A program made the position numbers and the translations under genes. A stretch of DNA of 64,000 nt from positions 248,001-312,000 of the forward strand of contig JAQOOI010000064.1 of NCBI GenBank assembly GCA_028554645.1, written 5' to 3'. The DNA is from Omphalotus guepiniiformis (Eukaryota; Basidiomycota; Agaricomycetes; Agaricales; Omphalotaceae). Below are positions 37,897-51,178 of the stretch, piece by piece; position 1 is the stretch's first letter, and every line of letters begins with the position of its first letter. The notes below the pieces were generated by a model. The model did not search any database. It was not told where the DNA came from and saw only the letters and a program-made list of their open reading frames with translations.

Positions 37897-38937
37897 ATGC
37901 CTCGAAAAGAGAATCCTGGCCCTATCTCTGCTCAACAACAACAAGATCTCGTCTCTGAAGGTATCGATAATTTCGAGCTTCCAAAGAGCATAGTCACAAA
38001 GATCGCAAAGTCTGCCGTGTGTTTCAGACTTTCTACTGGATCAGGCGACGCGCGCTTACAATGACAATTCTTCAGGTCCCTGAAAGTACTAAGCTTCAGA
38101 AAGAAGCTATCTTGTCCCTTGTAAAGGGTTCGACCGTGTTTATTAATTACTTGGGTGAGTGCTACACTCGTCGCAGCCCGTTCAAGACGCGTGCTGATCG
38201 TCGTATTACAGCTGCAACGCAAGTTCTCGTTTACGCGTTCTCCTCATGTCTCGAGATCTCACATAGGCATTTCCTCTCAGCGCACACGATGTCGCTCAAT
38301 CTAAGCAACACAAAAGCATATCAGCTTCGGATGTTCTCAAAGCACTCGAGATGATTGAGTTGGGCGATTTGGTCGAGCCTTTATCTGCCGAACTACAAGG
38401 TGTGTCTCGTACTACCTGCATACACACTCAGCAATTCATTTGTATCCTTTAGCCTACCGTGATCTGAACAAGAATGACAAGGGCCGTCGCGCAAGCACCA
38501 GCGCTTCTGCTCGAAGTAAAACTGACGCCGCAGTAATCCGACTTCCTTCAGGGCATGACTCTGTGTCTGTTCCTTCGAAAACAAAAGGAAAGGAGAAATC
38601 CTCTGCGCCATCTGCACCACTCTTTGTCTCTGCCCCGCTTGGCTCTGCTTCGGGCGGTGTCCCCACGCCAGATGCCCATCTGCCGCCGCCGCCGAAGTCA
38701 TCCGCGCAGACTGACTCTATGGTCGTTGATGATGGTGCAACGGTAGAGGCTACAGCAGAGGTGGAGGACGTTGATCAAGAGATGTCAGAAGATGAGATTT
38801 CAGAAGACGAAAGTGATGAAGTTGGTGTGGAGGATGATTTACAGGATGTGGTTGCGTTGGAGGCGGAAGAGCTGCAACAGGACGCTCGAGGTGTTGAGGA
38901 GCGTAGCGCGAGCATAATGGTTGAAAATGTTCCTTGA
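37897..38937 (+). CDS. DPB4: DNA polymerase epsilon subunit D (Dpb4/POLE3), histone-fold
   Basis: Histone-fold protein shared by DNA polymerase epsilon and chromatin remodellers of the CHRAC/ISW2 type. The N-terminus (QQDLVSEGIDNFELPKSIVT) leads into the histone fold: VPESTKLQKEAILSLVKGST, VFINYLAATAHDVAQSKQHK and SISASDVLKALEMIELGDLV. An acidic C-terminal tail follows (DVDQEMSEDEISEDESDEVG), as in the fungal proteins. The fold is assembled only if a 7-nt exon (38212-38218) is used, flanked by a GT-AG intron (38155-38211) and a GC-AG intron (38219-38280). The low-complexity Ser/Pro linker between fold and tail is long. Stop TGA at 38935-38937. Confidence 0.9.
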
Positions 38938-39559
38938 GGCTGGCAATCCCGGTGATTGCCTACGATTCTATCATGTGTACAGTACAGCAATAATCTCATT
39001 CTGCGTGTCAACTGACATAATGTGCATCTCTTTTGACTGCAGGTCTCGTGTGTAGAGAGGTATTGCGTGTGTTCTAATGTGAGATATCCTGACGAAATGC
39101 ATTCCGACATCGACTCGAAACAATTGGGGTCTGCGTAAGAATGATATGGATGGACCTCTCATACAGCATCCATCGCACACTACTTTCTTTGCCGTCATTA
39201 GGTCCTGGGAGGTGAGCACTTCTCGACGGGTATATTCTTCCTTCACAACTCAATCAAAGAATTAGTCAAATCCTCACCAAAATTATTCGTACAATTTTCA
39301 ACCACAGATTTTGCACAGCTTCAATATCGCTTAAAAGCTGTTTGTGGTCGGATTACACCGTCTTCCATAATGGCGCCTGATGTCCCACTGAAGTGCGAAG
39401 AATAAAAATTGATGGTCATTGAACATACAGTACCTAAGAAGACATCAGTCATTACTGTATACAGAGCGCTAAATTATTGGACGAGATGTTGAGAAGTGAT
39501 GAACGTGACCACTCTTTGACAGTAACTCTCAGATCAACTCTCAGATCTCAGCATTCGAT
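38938..39559. other. Gap between DPB4 and MTHFR; possible small minus-strand gene
   Basis: On the minus strand, two open segments (about 39360-38971) join over a short intron to give LLSDIEAVQNLWLKIVRIIL, EEYTRREVLTSQDLMTAKKV and CDGCCMRGPSISFLRR, ending at 38971. The composition looks protein-like, but I found no clear start codon or first exon and do not recognise a family. The stretch 39360-39559 would then be a shared promoter with MTHFR. Confidence 0.3.
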
Positions 39560-41934
39560 ATGAAGCTTGTCGATAAAATAAATCCATACAACGCCTCCCA
39601 CCCTTTCTATACTTTTGAATTCTTCCCTCCAAAAACAGATCAAGTGCTTGCACTCCTCCTGTCATTCTGAACATAGAGCACAATTGACATCCCTTGTGAT
39701 TGTAGGGTTTCGAGAACCTTTTGCCTCGTATCGCAAGACTTGCAAATCTCAATCCTCTAGCGATAAGCGTCACCTGGGGCGCGGGTGGAAATACGAAGGA
39801 GCGCAGTTTGGAGCTTGCTGGATTAACGCAATCGGAGTATGGGCTGGACACAATTCTACATTTAACATGTACGAACATGGAACAGGGAACTGTGGATGAA
39901 GCTCTGAGGGTGCGTTATATTTAAGCTCATATCTATGTTCAGCTTTATATGACTGATTGCGTTCTAGGCCGCAAAGGATCGCGGTATCCAAAACATCCTT
40001 GCTCTCCGGGGTGGTATGCTCTTACAAATTACAACCTCGGATAATATGAGATGATATTCACCCACAGATCCTCCAAGAGGAAAGGAAGAATGGGTCGCAA
40101 TTGATCCTCGGTTCCAACATGGCGTCGACCTCGTATCGTATATACGATCTAGTCCTGAGTTTTCATCTCATTTCTGTATCGGTGTTGCAGGTGAGCATCA
40201 GCCATCGAATGTCTTTGAAATCATGCTTATGACCCCTCAGCTTACCCCGATGGACATCCCGATGAGCTGAATGACGAGGAGTCCGAATTGAATTGGCTAA
40301 AAGAGAAAGTCGACGCGGGCGCAGATTTCATTGTTACCCAGCTGTTCTACGACGTTGATCACTTCATTCAATGGGTGAAGAAGGTTCGAACGAAAGGCGA
40401 GTTATCTTTTCTCGGAAGTGACTAGATTATAATGAATGTTACAATACAGGCATTTCCGTGCCTATCATCCCTGGAATTATGCCCATTCAGACGTACTCTT
40501 CGTTTGTGCGACTGATAAAACTATGCGGATCAAGAGTTCCCGACAGTGTAATGTCATCCGTAGACTCGATAAAGGTACTTTCTTTGTCTTCATTTGAGAC
40601 CATCTTACAAACGTTTCTCGCGTTTTCCACAGCAAGATGACCAGCTCGTGAAAGACTACGGGGTCAAGTTGGCAGTGGAAATGATCAAAAGGATCACTGC
40701 TGAGAGTGATATCTCGGGCGTCCATTTCTGTACTCTGAACCTGGAGAAGAGCGTACAGCGCGTACTCGAGTCCTTGAAGTGGACCGGGGCCACACCGCAT
40801 ATACATAACAAACTCATAACTGTTCGTCAAACCCGCTTTTTTGTGTATCCCGAGTCATGATATTTCTCACAGGAACCCCTGGAAGCAAAAACTCAGCCAA
40901 AGTCCGGGACGGTCACTCCGGTCACTGCTGCAAGTACGGCAACACGCGGTCTGGGTAATATTCCTGCTACCGATGCAGAAGTAGGTAGCGGAGAGTTGAA
41001 CAAAGCCGATTCCTGGGATGACTTCCCCAATGGTCGTTTCGGTGACTTCAAGAGTCCAGCGTATGGCAATCAAGGTCCTTGGGGTAACAACGACGCTATC
41101 GTTCGTTCAGTATTCGCTATATTATGCGGATGTGTTCTATCTCAACTTGCGTTTATTCGCAGACACCTGGAACCCTCTCCGAGTGGGGTAAACCACAATC
41201 GTTGGACGACTTGACAGAAATATTCTTGAAGCATCTTCATTCGGAAATTAGCACTACGCCGTTTTCGTCGAGCCCACTATCTGCTGAGTCGGAACTTATC
41301 TTGGAACATCTGGAGAAGCTGACCAAACGTGGTTGGTGGACCGTCGGATCGCAACCTGCAGTTGATGGGGCAGCTTCGTCTGATCCCATTGTAGGCTGGG
41401 GTCCTCGAACAGGATACGTGTTCCAGAAAGGCTTTGTCGAGTTCTTTTGCACAACGAAAGATTTGGAGGCTATTGAGGAGAGAGTCAAAGAGAAAGGACA
41501 GGGATGGGTACACTACTTTGCTGGAAACTCAAAGGTACTTTTTTTTGACTCGTATGACGAACTATATGAAGTTTATATACTTGTAGGATGAGTGCAGAAG
41601 CAATGTGCCTGAAGATGGCCGGAACGCCGTCACTTGGGGCGTATTTTCGGGTCAAGAAGTTGTACAGACAACGATCATTGAACACCAATCCTTCCTCTCC
41701 TGGAAGGTAAGACTCTGTTTGTTTGACATCCTTTCTGATAGCTTCTCATGGAAAGTACCTTGTGTATAGGATGAAGCATTCTCAATATGGTCTGATTGGG
41801 CTTCGTTCTTCCGCCCTGGATCTGTTGAAAGGCAACTCTTGGATAGCGTACATGATGAACGGTGGCTCGTGAGCATTGTGCATCATGACTACAAGGACTC
41901 GAAAGCTCTATGGTCCTTCCTCTTCACGGACTGA
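39560..41934 (+). CDS. MET13: Methylenetetrahydrofolate reductase
   Basis: FAD enzyme that reduces 5,10-methylene-THF to 5-methyl-THF, the methyl donor for methionine synthesis in the cytosol. The N-terminal TIM-barrel catalytic half shows FYTFEFFPPKT, ISVTWGAGGNTKERSLELA, LHLTCTNMEQGTVDEAL, NILALRGDPPRGKEEW, FCIGVAAYPDGHPDE, VDAGADFIVTQLFYDVDHF, PIIPGIMPIQTYSSF and VHFCTLNLEKSV. The C-terminal eukaryotic regulatory half shows LSEWGKPQSLDDLTEIF, VGWGPRTGYVFQKGFVEFFC, NAVTWGVFSGQEVVQTTIIE and DEAFSIWSDWASFFRPGSVE. The length, about 640 residues, fits the two-domain eukaryotic enzyme. Fungi usually have two (Met12 and Met13), and I cannot separate them here. About nine introns; stop at 41932-41934. 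Confidence 0.96.
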
Positions 41935-42328
41935 TGTTGGATTTGGAAGTAGGAAATGACGTTCATATCGCTCGTGGACGATCAGAACACTAGAGTACCT
42001 CCTTCGTTTACGTGTTATTCTTCACATACTGTCAAAGCTGTGACTCACGACGTTAGCGTGCATTCTTCAGACCTAAGGCCTGAATTACCGTTGACTAAAA
42101 AATAGAATGAATTTGTTGAACCTCGAGTTTTCTGGAATAAAGTCTGACTAAAGTAGGCTGAGTAATTAACGGCTTTGACATACAAGGAGTAACAGACCCG
42201 GCGCGGAGCTGCCGTAAGTCTCCAGCACCACAAGCAAGTCAGCAGAGAACCGCTCATCTCAGTCCTCTCGGTCTCTTTCCGTCGATCTTTAATTCAGGTT
42301 TTTCAATAATATTGTCTCTGTGCTGGAA
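41935..42328. other. Intergenic, YPT6 promoter side
   Basis: About 390 bp between MTHFR and YPT6. It should contain the MTHFR 3' UTR and the YPT6 promoter and leader, including a pyrimidine-rich run (ctctcggtctctttccgtcg) shortly before the start. No coding region was seen. Confidence 0.5.
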
Positions 42329-43243
<915 letters not shown>

Positions 43244-43531
43244 TATCTCTTCTGCATCCTGTGTTCTCGTGTATCGTCTCTTAGAACGCTCTCTCATCAT
43301 ATACCTTCACTTATCTGCTGGTCCCGGAATGTCGTTGTACCAATTTGTATCATGCGCTGACAAGGATATCCTTGAGGATTGGAAGATTTTCGCAGTCAAA
43401 ACACGACTTAGCAGTTGAAGATTTCAGCCAGAAGCCTTAGATTAAGAAGGTCATCAGAAAGCGGGGTACAGCTACATGCAAACGATCATACATTGAACAT
43501 ATGCTATTTATTTCTTCCTCTCGTTCTCAAA

Positions 43532-45007
43532 TTATCCTCGATTCATAGTATTACCGGCACCTCTCGGATTTTCGTCCGTGAACACAGCCCACTTCTCGTC
43601 TTTGAGCCGCTTTGCTTCTTCTTTCTCTTCACCATCTGCTGTGCCATCCATCTCGGCATCAAGAGCAAGCTGTTCTGAGGACGTTGGGGCTTCTTCAGAG
43701 GCAGGCCTAGATTATTATTATCAATATAAGTGGATAGGACGATGTTGAGTGCAGGAACAAGACTGACCCTCCACCAGAAATAAACTTCCCTCGTTGCCGC
43801 TCGACTTCCAGGTATTCGTCAATAGACATTGTAGGTAGGTTATGATCTGGTCTGAAAACCTGGGCTTGAAGGCGAGCGCGATCGGTCGCGCCAGCGGGAA
43901 GTATGGTGAAAGGCCGAAGAGGCTGGTGAATTCATTTGTCAGACAATAAAGATCGAATGTATGTTAGAGTACTGGGATGCACACCTTTCCCGCGGGATCC
44001 AGAAGTGGTCCTTTTCCGCCCAAACCCCCTGATGGAGGCACGTCTAGCTTCCACATATCAGTCTCTTGCTCCTTTTGCTTACCCCGCCTGTCCTCGTTGT
44101 CTGATATAGGATGGCCGGGTATTGATGGAGGCGCACTTCTTAACAACTGCAATTCTTGCTCCATACTTTGCAGTTGTGAATGTGCTTGCGCAAAAGACAG
44201 TCTAATGAGAAGAAGCGTAGCGTCTCGAAGGACTTCGTCTGTTGACGAGTCGTCTTCATCGTCTTCATCTCTATCCTCAGTACTAGAGCGATTCGAAGAT
44301 GGGAGAAGTGAGAGTATTAGGTCAAAGTCGGTTGGTGAGGTAGAGTCGATAGGTAGTTGATTCCTGCGTTTTCGGATTGCTTCGATGTTTGATCAATAAT
44401 ACGACGCTAGGGGGTTTAAAGAGACGTACTTCGATTCTGGCGCGTATATCTTTCTCTTTCTGGTATTGCTTTATCTTTAACTCCCTCCGGGCGGCTGAAT
44501 TAGACACGGAAGATGCCTTCTGGCCATACAACGCGACCTCATCGTCAGGTACAACTTGATAATCCTCCAGCAACGTAACAAATGATCGGAGACTCCTCTG
44601 GATACACGGATTGATTAGTTGAGAAAAGTTGGGAGACCGATACTGAAAATCATACATATGACTGTTCAAGCGAAGCAAGTCGATCTTCTCTTTCTGTCGT
44701 ACGGACGCGATCCTGTACTTCAGCATACACATAAGGCACCAAAAGATAAATGAGATCTCGTGTAGATATATCTTCAAGCGTTTCATTAGGGCTAAAAAGT
44801 CCAAGGCCTGTTATCCGTGACTGTATTGTCCGGATGTCCGTCAAGCTCGATTGAATCAAATCCTAAAGAAAGTTTTAGGCAAGATTTCAGGCAGCTAGAA
44901 ATAATGTATACCTGACATTGATCATCTATTGTTGATAAATTTGCGGCTTTGGAAGCAGCAGAGAGGCATCTCGCAAATAGAGCTGGTAGTGGAATGGGTG
45001 ATGACAT
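43532..45007 (-). CDS. TAP42: TAP42/IGBP1-family PP2A regulatory protein
   Basis: Binds catalytic subunits of PP2A-type phosphatases and acts downstream of TORC1. Start at 45007 (MSSPIPLPALFARCLSAASK). Joined exons give SLTDIRTIQSRITGLGLFSP, NETLEDISTRDLIYLLVPYV, YAEVQDRVRTTEREDRL, then a helical block with YQVVPDDEVALYG and ARRELKIKQYQKEKDIRARI, which is the family core. The C-terminal half contains EQETDMWKLDVPPS, LDPAGKPLRPFTILPAG, VFRPDHNLPTMSIDEYLEVE and, at the end, KWAVFTDENPRGAGNTMNRG, which is the conserved TAP42 tail. A Ser/acidic insert lies in the middle. Length is near 400 residues. It is divergent from POT1 across about 300 bp. Confidence 0.92.
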
Positions 45008-45307
45008 CTTTCTGCCCCGGCGTCTGTTTCGCGTTGAAATTTCAATTCCCGTTCTTGTCTCCCTGTGAAATCCGCCAACATATGCATGTACAGTCTTTTA
45101 CAGTACCATAATTTTTGCTCAAAAGCTATTTGTGCTGTCTGAGCATATACAGTATTAATTATTTTCTCTTTAGGAATGAATTAGGATGAATCCTGCTGAT
45201 AAAGTCCCTAAATTAAATTACATAATTGGGCGCTATGTGATTCATCACGTGCTCTTTCGTGGGTCGCGTCAAATCCCCAACAGAATATCGCAGTGACCGT
45301 GTTGACG
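45008..45307. promoter_or_regulatory. Bidirectional promoter between TAP42 and POT1
   Basis: Exactly 300 bp separate the divergent start codons. One palindromic E-box CACGTG lies at 45246-45251, about 57 bp before the POT1 start. The middle is A/T-rich. No other element was recognised; assignment of the E-box to either gene is inference. Confidence 0.45.
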
Positions 45308-48300
45308 ATGAAGCGTCGAAGCACCAGCAGCGGCGATGACAACCAACCTGCTGGAAAACAGCGGAAGGTCTCTCATCTCGAAGTCGACGACGTGTTCGAC
45401 TCTCCCAGTTCTCGGAGATTTATTTCAAATATCCTTCAAAATGGAGGGGACACTGGCTATATTCTGGGTTCCGTTTTCATGACTTGGGACAAGGAGCTTC
45501 GAATGGTGATCAAGACGATGGAATCCGAAGTCGGTGATAATACGGTCAAGGTCGAGGTGGTGTTCAAATCACGCTGCGCAGCTATGTTGAAGGAACGCTG
45601 CGTGAAATTCAGTACTCAAGACGAAATCATGCTCGCGTTAAAGGGGGCGACTTTCTCACAGAAAAAGACGTCAAGTAACTCGCTCGGTGTGCTGGAATAT
45701 CGTAAAGGGGTAGCAATCAAGTTTTTGGGAAGGAATTCAGAGTCCAGCGTAATTGTGGATACATGGACGCGTGAGTGTTTAGACACGATTTGCGTTTCAT
45801 GTTTCTGAAAACGCGAGTAGATGCATCTCCAAGCAATGACTCGTTAACAGAGGACTGGTTTGATCCGCCTCCCATGGTAGAGGCGGTATCGGTCAGTCAG
45901 CTTGATATCATGTGTAAATCAGTCATCTCAAGGAAATACTATCAGAGCGCCGCGCTGATTGGAACCTCTGCGTCTTCAAACGCGGTCCCTAAAAGAAAAA
46001 ATTCATCCCCCACACCGCCTCTGGTCTCCGATCGAGATGGAAGCGATAAACCGACCACTGTTACACTTCTCGAGGAAACCCCGGCCAAAGATCTATCCCC
46101 CACAGAACAGAATCCGCTGATGAGAAGGCCGACAAAAAAGCAACGCAAGAACATGAGGTCTGAGCAGTATCACAGAACAAGAGCTGCTCAGGCTCAGGCT
46201 TCTTGCGAGACGACGACTCCAAATCTTGACAGCAATGCAACAGTCTCTGGGCCATCCACTGAAAGTGTCTCTCCAAATATTGCAGAACCTCCCACTTCCG
46301 CGTCGATTGAGGAAACGAAGACGGTTGTGAAGCAGACACCTGCACCGGGGCCTGCACATTTACAGGCCGGTCATATATTTAGACATGTACGGATCTCAAT
46401 CTCTTTCAAGTCAGATTCCTCACGTGTGTTCACAGATCAAGTATACGGCGTTGAAAGACACGACGACGCCAGGTACTCTGTATAGCGTGGCTGCTGTGGT
46501 TGTCTCTGCCACTGAGCCAAAATTCACCAATTCTCGCGTGCCAGGCAAGTAATTATGTGCAGTCTCAGTAAATCGAGCTAACATAAACCGTACATAGACC
46601 TGAGTGTATCACTTGGGTTAGTAGATCCAAGCATCCGAATGCTGGACGATAATTCGTACCTAAGTCAGTACTCGTTCAAAGTCAACTGCTTTACACCCAA
46701 ACATGAGGCATGGCTTCCTCGCCCAAAGGTTGGCGATGTCATCCTGTTGCATCAACTTAAGGTCGGTGCTCAATGTCGTTGTATGCATATGTCCAGTCTA
46801 CTGACCCTTATTCGTGAAGAACTCGAAATTCAATGATACCCACAATCTTGTGGGATACGGAGATAGACTTAAATGGGCTATATATAACCCAGAGACCCAT
46901 TCTACCCATCACGGAGATAACCCGGAACCTCAACGCGATCGTCTTGGCAGGGACAACGAAGGTCCATTCTTTTCACCTTTCTACGTACTTCAGGACAGCC
47001 ACGAAGAACTTGAATACTGCTCTAAGTTACACAAGTGGTGGCTTGCCTTGGAGGAAGAGAAGCAAAAACTGCTAGGAAATGTAATTCAACTCGGTGATGG
47101 TAACCCCTCGCCTTCGCGGACCCCGCGGCCTCACTTGTTAATTAAAGACGCATATCCTAAGAATGAAAATCCTACGGGGGAATCGTTCGGTTTTTTCGAT
47201 TGCACAGTCGAAGTAAGTACCGTATCTGTGCTCTCAATCTCTAATTGAATTTCCCTTTTGCGCGCAGCTCATTCATAAATACAAACCTTCCGAGAAAAAC
47301 TACTGGGAGCTCTATGTCACGGATTACACTTCCAACGAAAATAGCTATTGTTACACTTATCCGTGGTGCCCCCAAGGACTAGGGTCCTCAATTCTACGAG
47401 TGGAACTATGGGGTGCCGCGTGCAAGCAAGGAGATACCTTGGTCAAAGGCAGCTTTTACAGCATCAAAAACGTTAAAATGAGAAGACCTCCCGGCGGTTA
47501 TTACGAAGGCAAACTGAATGACCCGAAGATAACAAATCTTTCCGAGAAAAATACAAGAAACCCTTTTCTTCAGGCATTACTCGAGTAAGTGTTTTGTCCG
47601 TCGTCAGGCTTCAATGGCTCATGAGACGATGTATAGACGCAAGGCACAATGGGAAGGGAGTCATGGTGGTCAATGCGAAGTGTCTGAGCTGCAATACGTC
47701 AAGATTGAGAATGTCAATATGCTCCAGCGCTTCAACTGTGTTTTAGAGGTGATCACTATGCTATAGGGCTTGGCGTTGGACTGAATAAATGCATCGTCAG
47801 GTCCTTCATACGGGGGACAAACCGACAAGTTCTACGCGATCTGACATATACGTTACGGATTACACGTCCAATACATTGCTCTCCGACACCACCTGTGACG
47901 TACCACATGCTCAAAATCTCCGGGGTCGCATCCTCAAGATAGCTCTACATGATGCTCAGGTGGAGAATGCTAGGCCTTTAAAAGTTGGCGATGTCTGTGC
48001 CTTTCTGAAGTTGCGGCTGCAAACGAGTCTCGGCGAGGTGGTAGCTTACTTGGGGGGTGAAGCAGTGCTGATCCGAAGGCTTAATCCAGGATTGCCGAGC
48101 CATAAACAACTGATGGGAGACTTACACCGGTATGTGTCTTATCTTTTGAGATGTAGGGAATAACCTAAGAAATGTTGGGTAGTGAACGAAATCTATGGAG
48201 GTCCGCAATTCATGAATCACCCGCTTCGGTACCGGTTGCATCAACTAGTCAACTTGCGTCTTCGAGCGTCAAGCCCCGTCGATCCTGCAGTACGATTAAG

Positions 48301-48886
48301 GAAGTCGAAGCCTCGGAGAGCTATGGTATTACCCATGTCATCGCTGCAAAGGTCATTAGCTGCCAGCCCGCACAGTTTGAAGACTTCATCTATCGACGTT
48401 GCTCTAAATGTGAAGAGGAGTAAATTTGTCCATTATGATAGCCTGGGATTGTACTCATCGATCTCTTCGTATCAGTATTCCCAAGACCCAGAAAGCTTGT
48501 GTGAAATGCGACGACATGGAACACGAGTACATCCAACTTCATTTCCGCTTTGGTATCCTTCTTGAAGATGAAGAAGGATCAAGGTTACCTCTCTTTACAC
48601 CAAACAATGTAGGAGGTCATCGTGCTTGCGCATCTGTCAATTTATTAACACTCTCACGCAGTGTCTCGCCCTTCGGGACGTTCGGCGTGCTGACTTGCGC
48701 ATTGATAGAGCCGCCTATGCAGAGTTCCTTGCCCGGTTTCAAACATTTGCGGGAAACGTGCTATCTTATTACGAAGACCGTATGAACGGAATCGACACAG
48801 AGCTGGATACCCCTATGATGTATTTCGAAGTGGTAAAGGAAGCTGGCCCTAGATATTGGTTCTGGAGCTTTGAGCCAATGCACTAA
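45308..48886 (+). CDS. POT1: Protection of telomeres protein POT1
   Basis: Single-stranded telomeric DNA-binding subunit of shelterin; caps chromosome ends and regulates telomerase. The ATG at 45308 begins a basic N-terminus and a folded region of about 150 residues (ISNILQNGGDTGYILGSVFM, KGVAIKFLGRNSESS) that I cannot assign but which resembles an OB fold. A Ser/Thr/Pro linker follows. Then comes the first POT1 OB (HIFRHIKYTALKDTTTPGTL, YSVAAVVVSATEPKF, CFTPKHEAWLPRPKVGDVIL), the second OB (FFDCTVELIHKYKP, NYWELYVTDYTSNENSY, FNCVLEVLHTGDKP, SDIYVTDYTSN) and a C-terminal domain with two CxxC pairs (RRCSKCEEE, KACVKCDDME), as in the zinc-bearing POT1 C-terminus that binds its Tpz1/TPP1 partner. 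It ends FWSFEPMH. At about 1,000 residues it is larger than yeast or human POT1. Confidence 0.93.
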
Positions 48887-49096
48887 CTTGTCATGGCAGA
48901 GCCGTTCCTCTTTTTCATTGATGCGCTAATTCTTACTCACCTACTTATAAGAGGCATAATGTGATTTGCCCTATACTTATTTTACTGACTTTCCTACACG
49001 TCCGCAGAATAATTCTCGCTATATACCATACACTCCTTCGAGAATCCGTAATATAAGAAGAAAAAAACTGTAGCATTATCCATACAAATTTGTTCT

Positions 49097-51178
49097 TCAC
49101 GCGTATTCTTTTTCGTCAAGACTCTTCTCTTCCAATGTCTCTGATTCATGAGCAAGAGTGCCAAATCTGACCTTCTCAAATTCTACGACACCGATCTTTC
49201 GGATGACTGTCCATGCAAAGGGCAGAGAGAAGACAACTGGAAAAGTGTACCTTCATTAACGGTGATCTATTATCTGATGAACTATCAACTTACTGAGACC
49301 AACATTGAGGCCAATAGATAACCAGTCGGTCGTGTCGCTTGACTTGATCCCGTATGCAACAGCCTGGCCAGCACATTCAACGCCACGCAGGGTGCCGGTC
49401 ATGTACGACAATGCGATAAAGTCATCAGACACTAGTAAAAGATCAACACCGACTTGCACAATAGCAATAGAATGAATGAGCTTACTTTGGGAAATGATCC
49501 AGTACAAACTGGTTTGTGTTGCCATTGTAGCAAAGTCGAAAAGCACGAATAGCGCGAATGTCTTTCCAAACCATGCGCCTGATGTCCAGTCAACGACAGG
49601 TTGTTCATCCTCCAGCTGCTTTGTGATAATCGCAGCCCATACCCTGTAAATTGAAGAAGCTTTAGTTAGTTGATACTATGTCATGGATGAAACGAATATA
49701 CTCGCCAAAGAGCCAAATTGAGTACCATTAACCCAATGAAACTCCATCTTGCACGCTGCTTGATTGTCATACGCTTATTGTCGAGAAAGTAACCGATGAT
49801 GAAACCACCAGCGATGTCGCCCCATGGAATCACGAAAGCACAGAGCGCTCTCGTACGGACGTTCATGTATTGTGTTTGAAGCGTCCCTGTTCATTAAATA
49901 AATGAGAGCAATTCGAGAAAGTATAAAAGAAAAGAACGCTAACCAATATAGGATCCATAAAACCAGGAGGTGAAAAAGAGGGGGCATAACAAGAGGATCT
50001 GCGAAACGCACGCAAAAGGATTAGGACGCAACATTGAAAAAGCCATGAAAAGAAATTACATCAGGCGAACTAATGATTTTGAACCACTCTTTCAAGGTTT
50101 GTCTCCAACCGCATCTACGCAGCTGGATCTTGACCCCATCCTTTCTCTGCACTTTTTCAGGGCTTGATAGTAAAAGTGCGATGAAAGGACCAGCACACAT
50201 GATGCCGATGATAACAAGATAGGTCTGGAGAGAGACGCCACCGGTGGAGTCGAGGGAAGAGTTGAGACCGAAAATGATTGCTCCACCAATCACAGGGGCT
50301 GCATTGCGCATGAAGACCCACAGACCGAGCATCCTGCCGCGACGGTCAGGTTCGGGATACGCTAGATGCGACAAGGAATTGTCAGCAATAGGGTTTGGAA
50401 GTACCAAACCGGCATTCCCTACGATGTAATGATGGGTCCCTCGACCGTATACATTAAACCGTCTGTGCAGCCGGAGATGATCGAACCTGTAAGAGATTGA
50501 GTTGATGTGGATAGCAGCAGGGATGTTATGTCTATACCCAGCATTAGAAACCATTGGGTCCCGTTCTTTGAGTTCAGGTAAAGACTCCCGGCATAGCTAA
50601 AACAGCCCTCTGGAGTCAACTATAGCCTTGCACTTGGCACTTCAAGAGACGTACATGATATCACCAGTACTGGAAATCTAACATAATATTAACGAAGGTC
50701 AATGGGGTGAAATCAAGAACTTACGAGCAATGCTGCTCTGACACCGATTTTACTGACAATGATTCCTCCAGTAAGGCATAAGAAAGCCATGAAAACTGAA
50801 AAATCAATGTCAGCGAACAAGCGATATCAAAGAAAAATAAGGCATCATACCATAACCAGCCGCTGCTGTTGCATTTGCATACCATGGCGTTGCAAGCCCA
50901 CCAGCACCGAGGGAACTCAAAGCATTGTACATCCCCTGTACGTGTTATAATGAATCCATCTGCCCATCGAGACTGTAGCATTCGAGACATACTGGAGCCT
51001 AAACCAATCTCTCCCGTCAGAGGTCATGACAGGGACAATAGGCCATAGACATACATACACAGAAGAACACACCTCCCACTACCACGATCTGAAAAATCGT
51101 GCTTCTGAACCAGTCCACCTTGTACGGCGCCACTTGCTGGGAAGCAGCATCACTCTTCAACACGGAGATGTCTGCCAT
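49097..51178 (-). CDS. UNC93-like major facilitator superfamily protein
   Basis: Predicted 11-12-TM membrane protein of the UNC93-like branch of the MFS found widely in fungi; substrate unknown. Start at 51178 (MADISVLKSDAASQQV) gives a cytosolic N-terminus followed by WFRSTIFQIVVVGG, the usual first span. Joined exons then give GMYNALSSLGAGGLATPWYA, TGDIMYAGSLYLNSKNGTQW, PDRRGRMLGLWVFMRNAAPV, IGGAIIFGLNSS, ALCAFVIPWGDIAGGFIIGY, RARWSFIGLMVLNLALWRVW and, near the end, YMTGTLRGVECAGQAVAYGI. The C-terminus is short and charged (ESETLEEKSLDEKEYA). The G/N-rich pattern and the RGxECxGQAVAYG block are typical of these proteins. About ten introns are needed, so exon edges are approximate. Confidence 0.85.
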
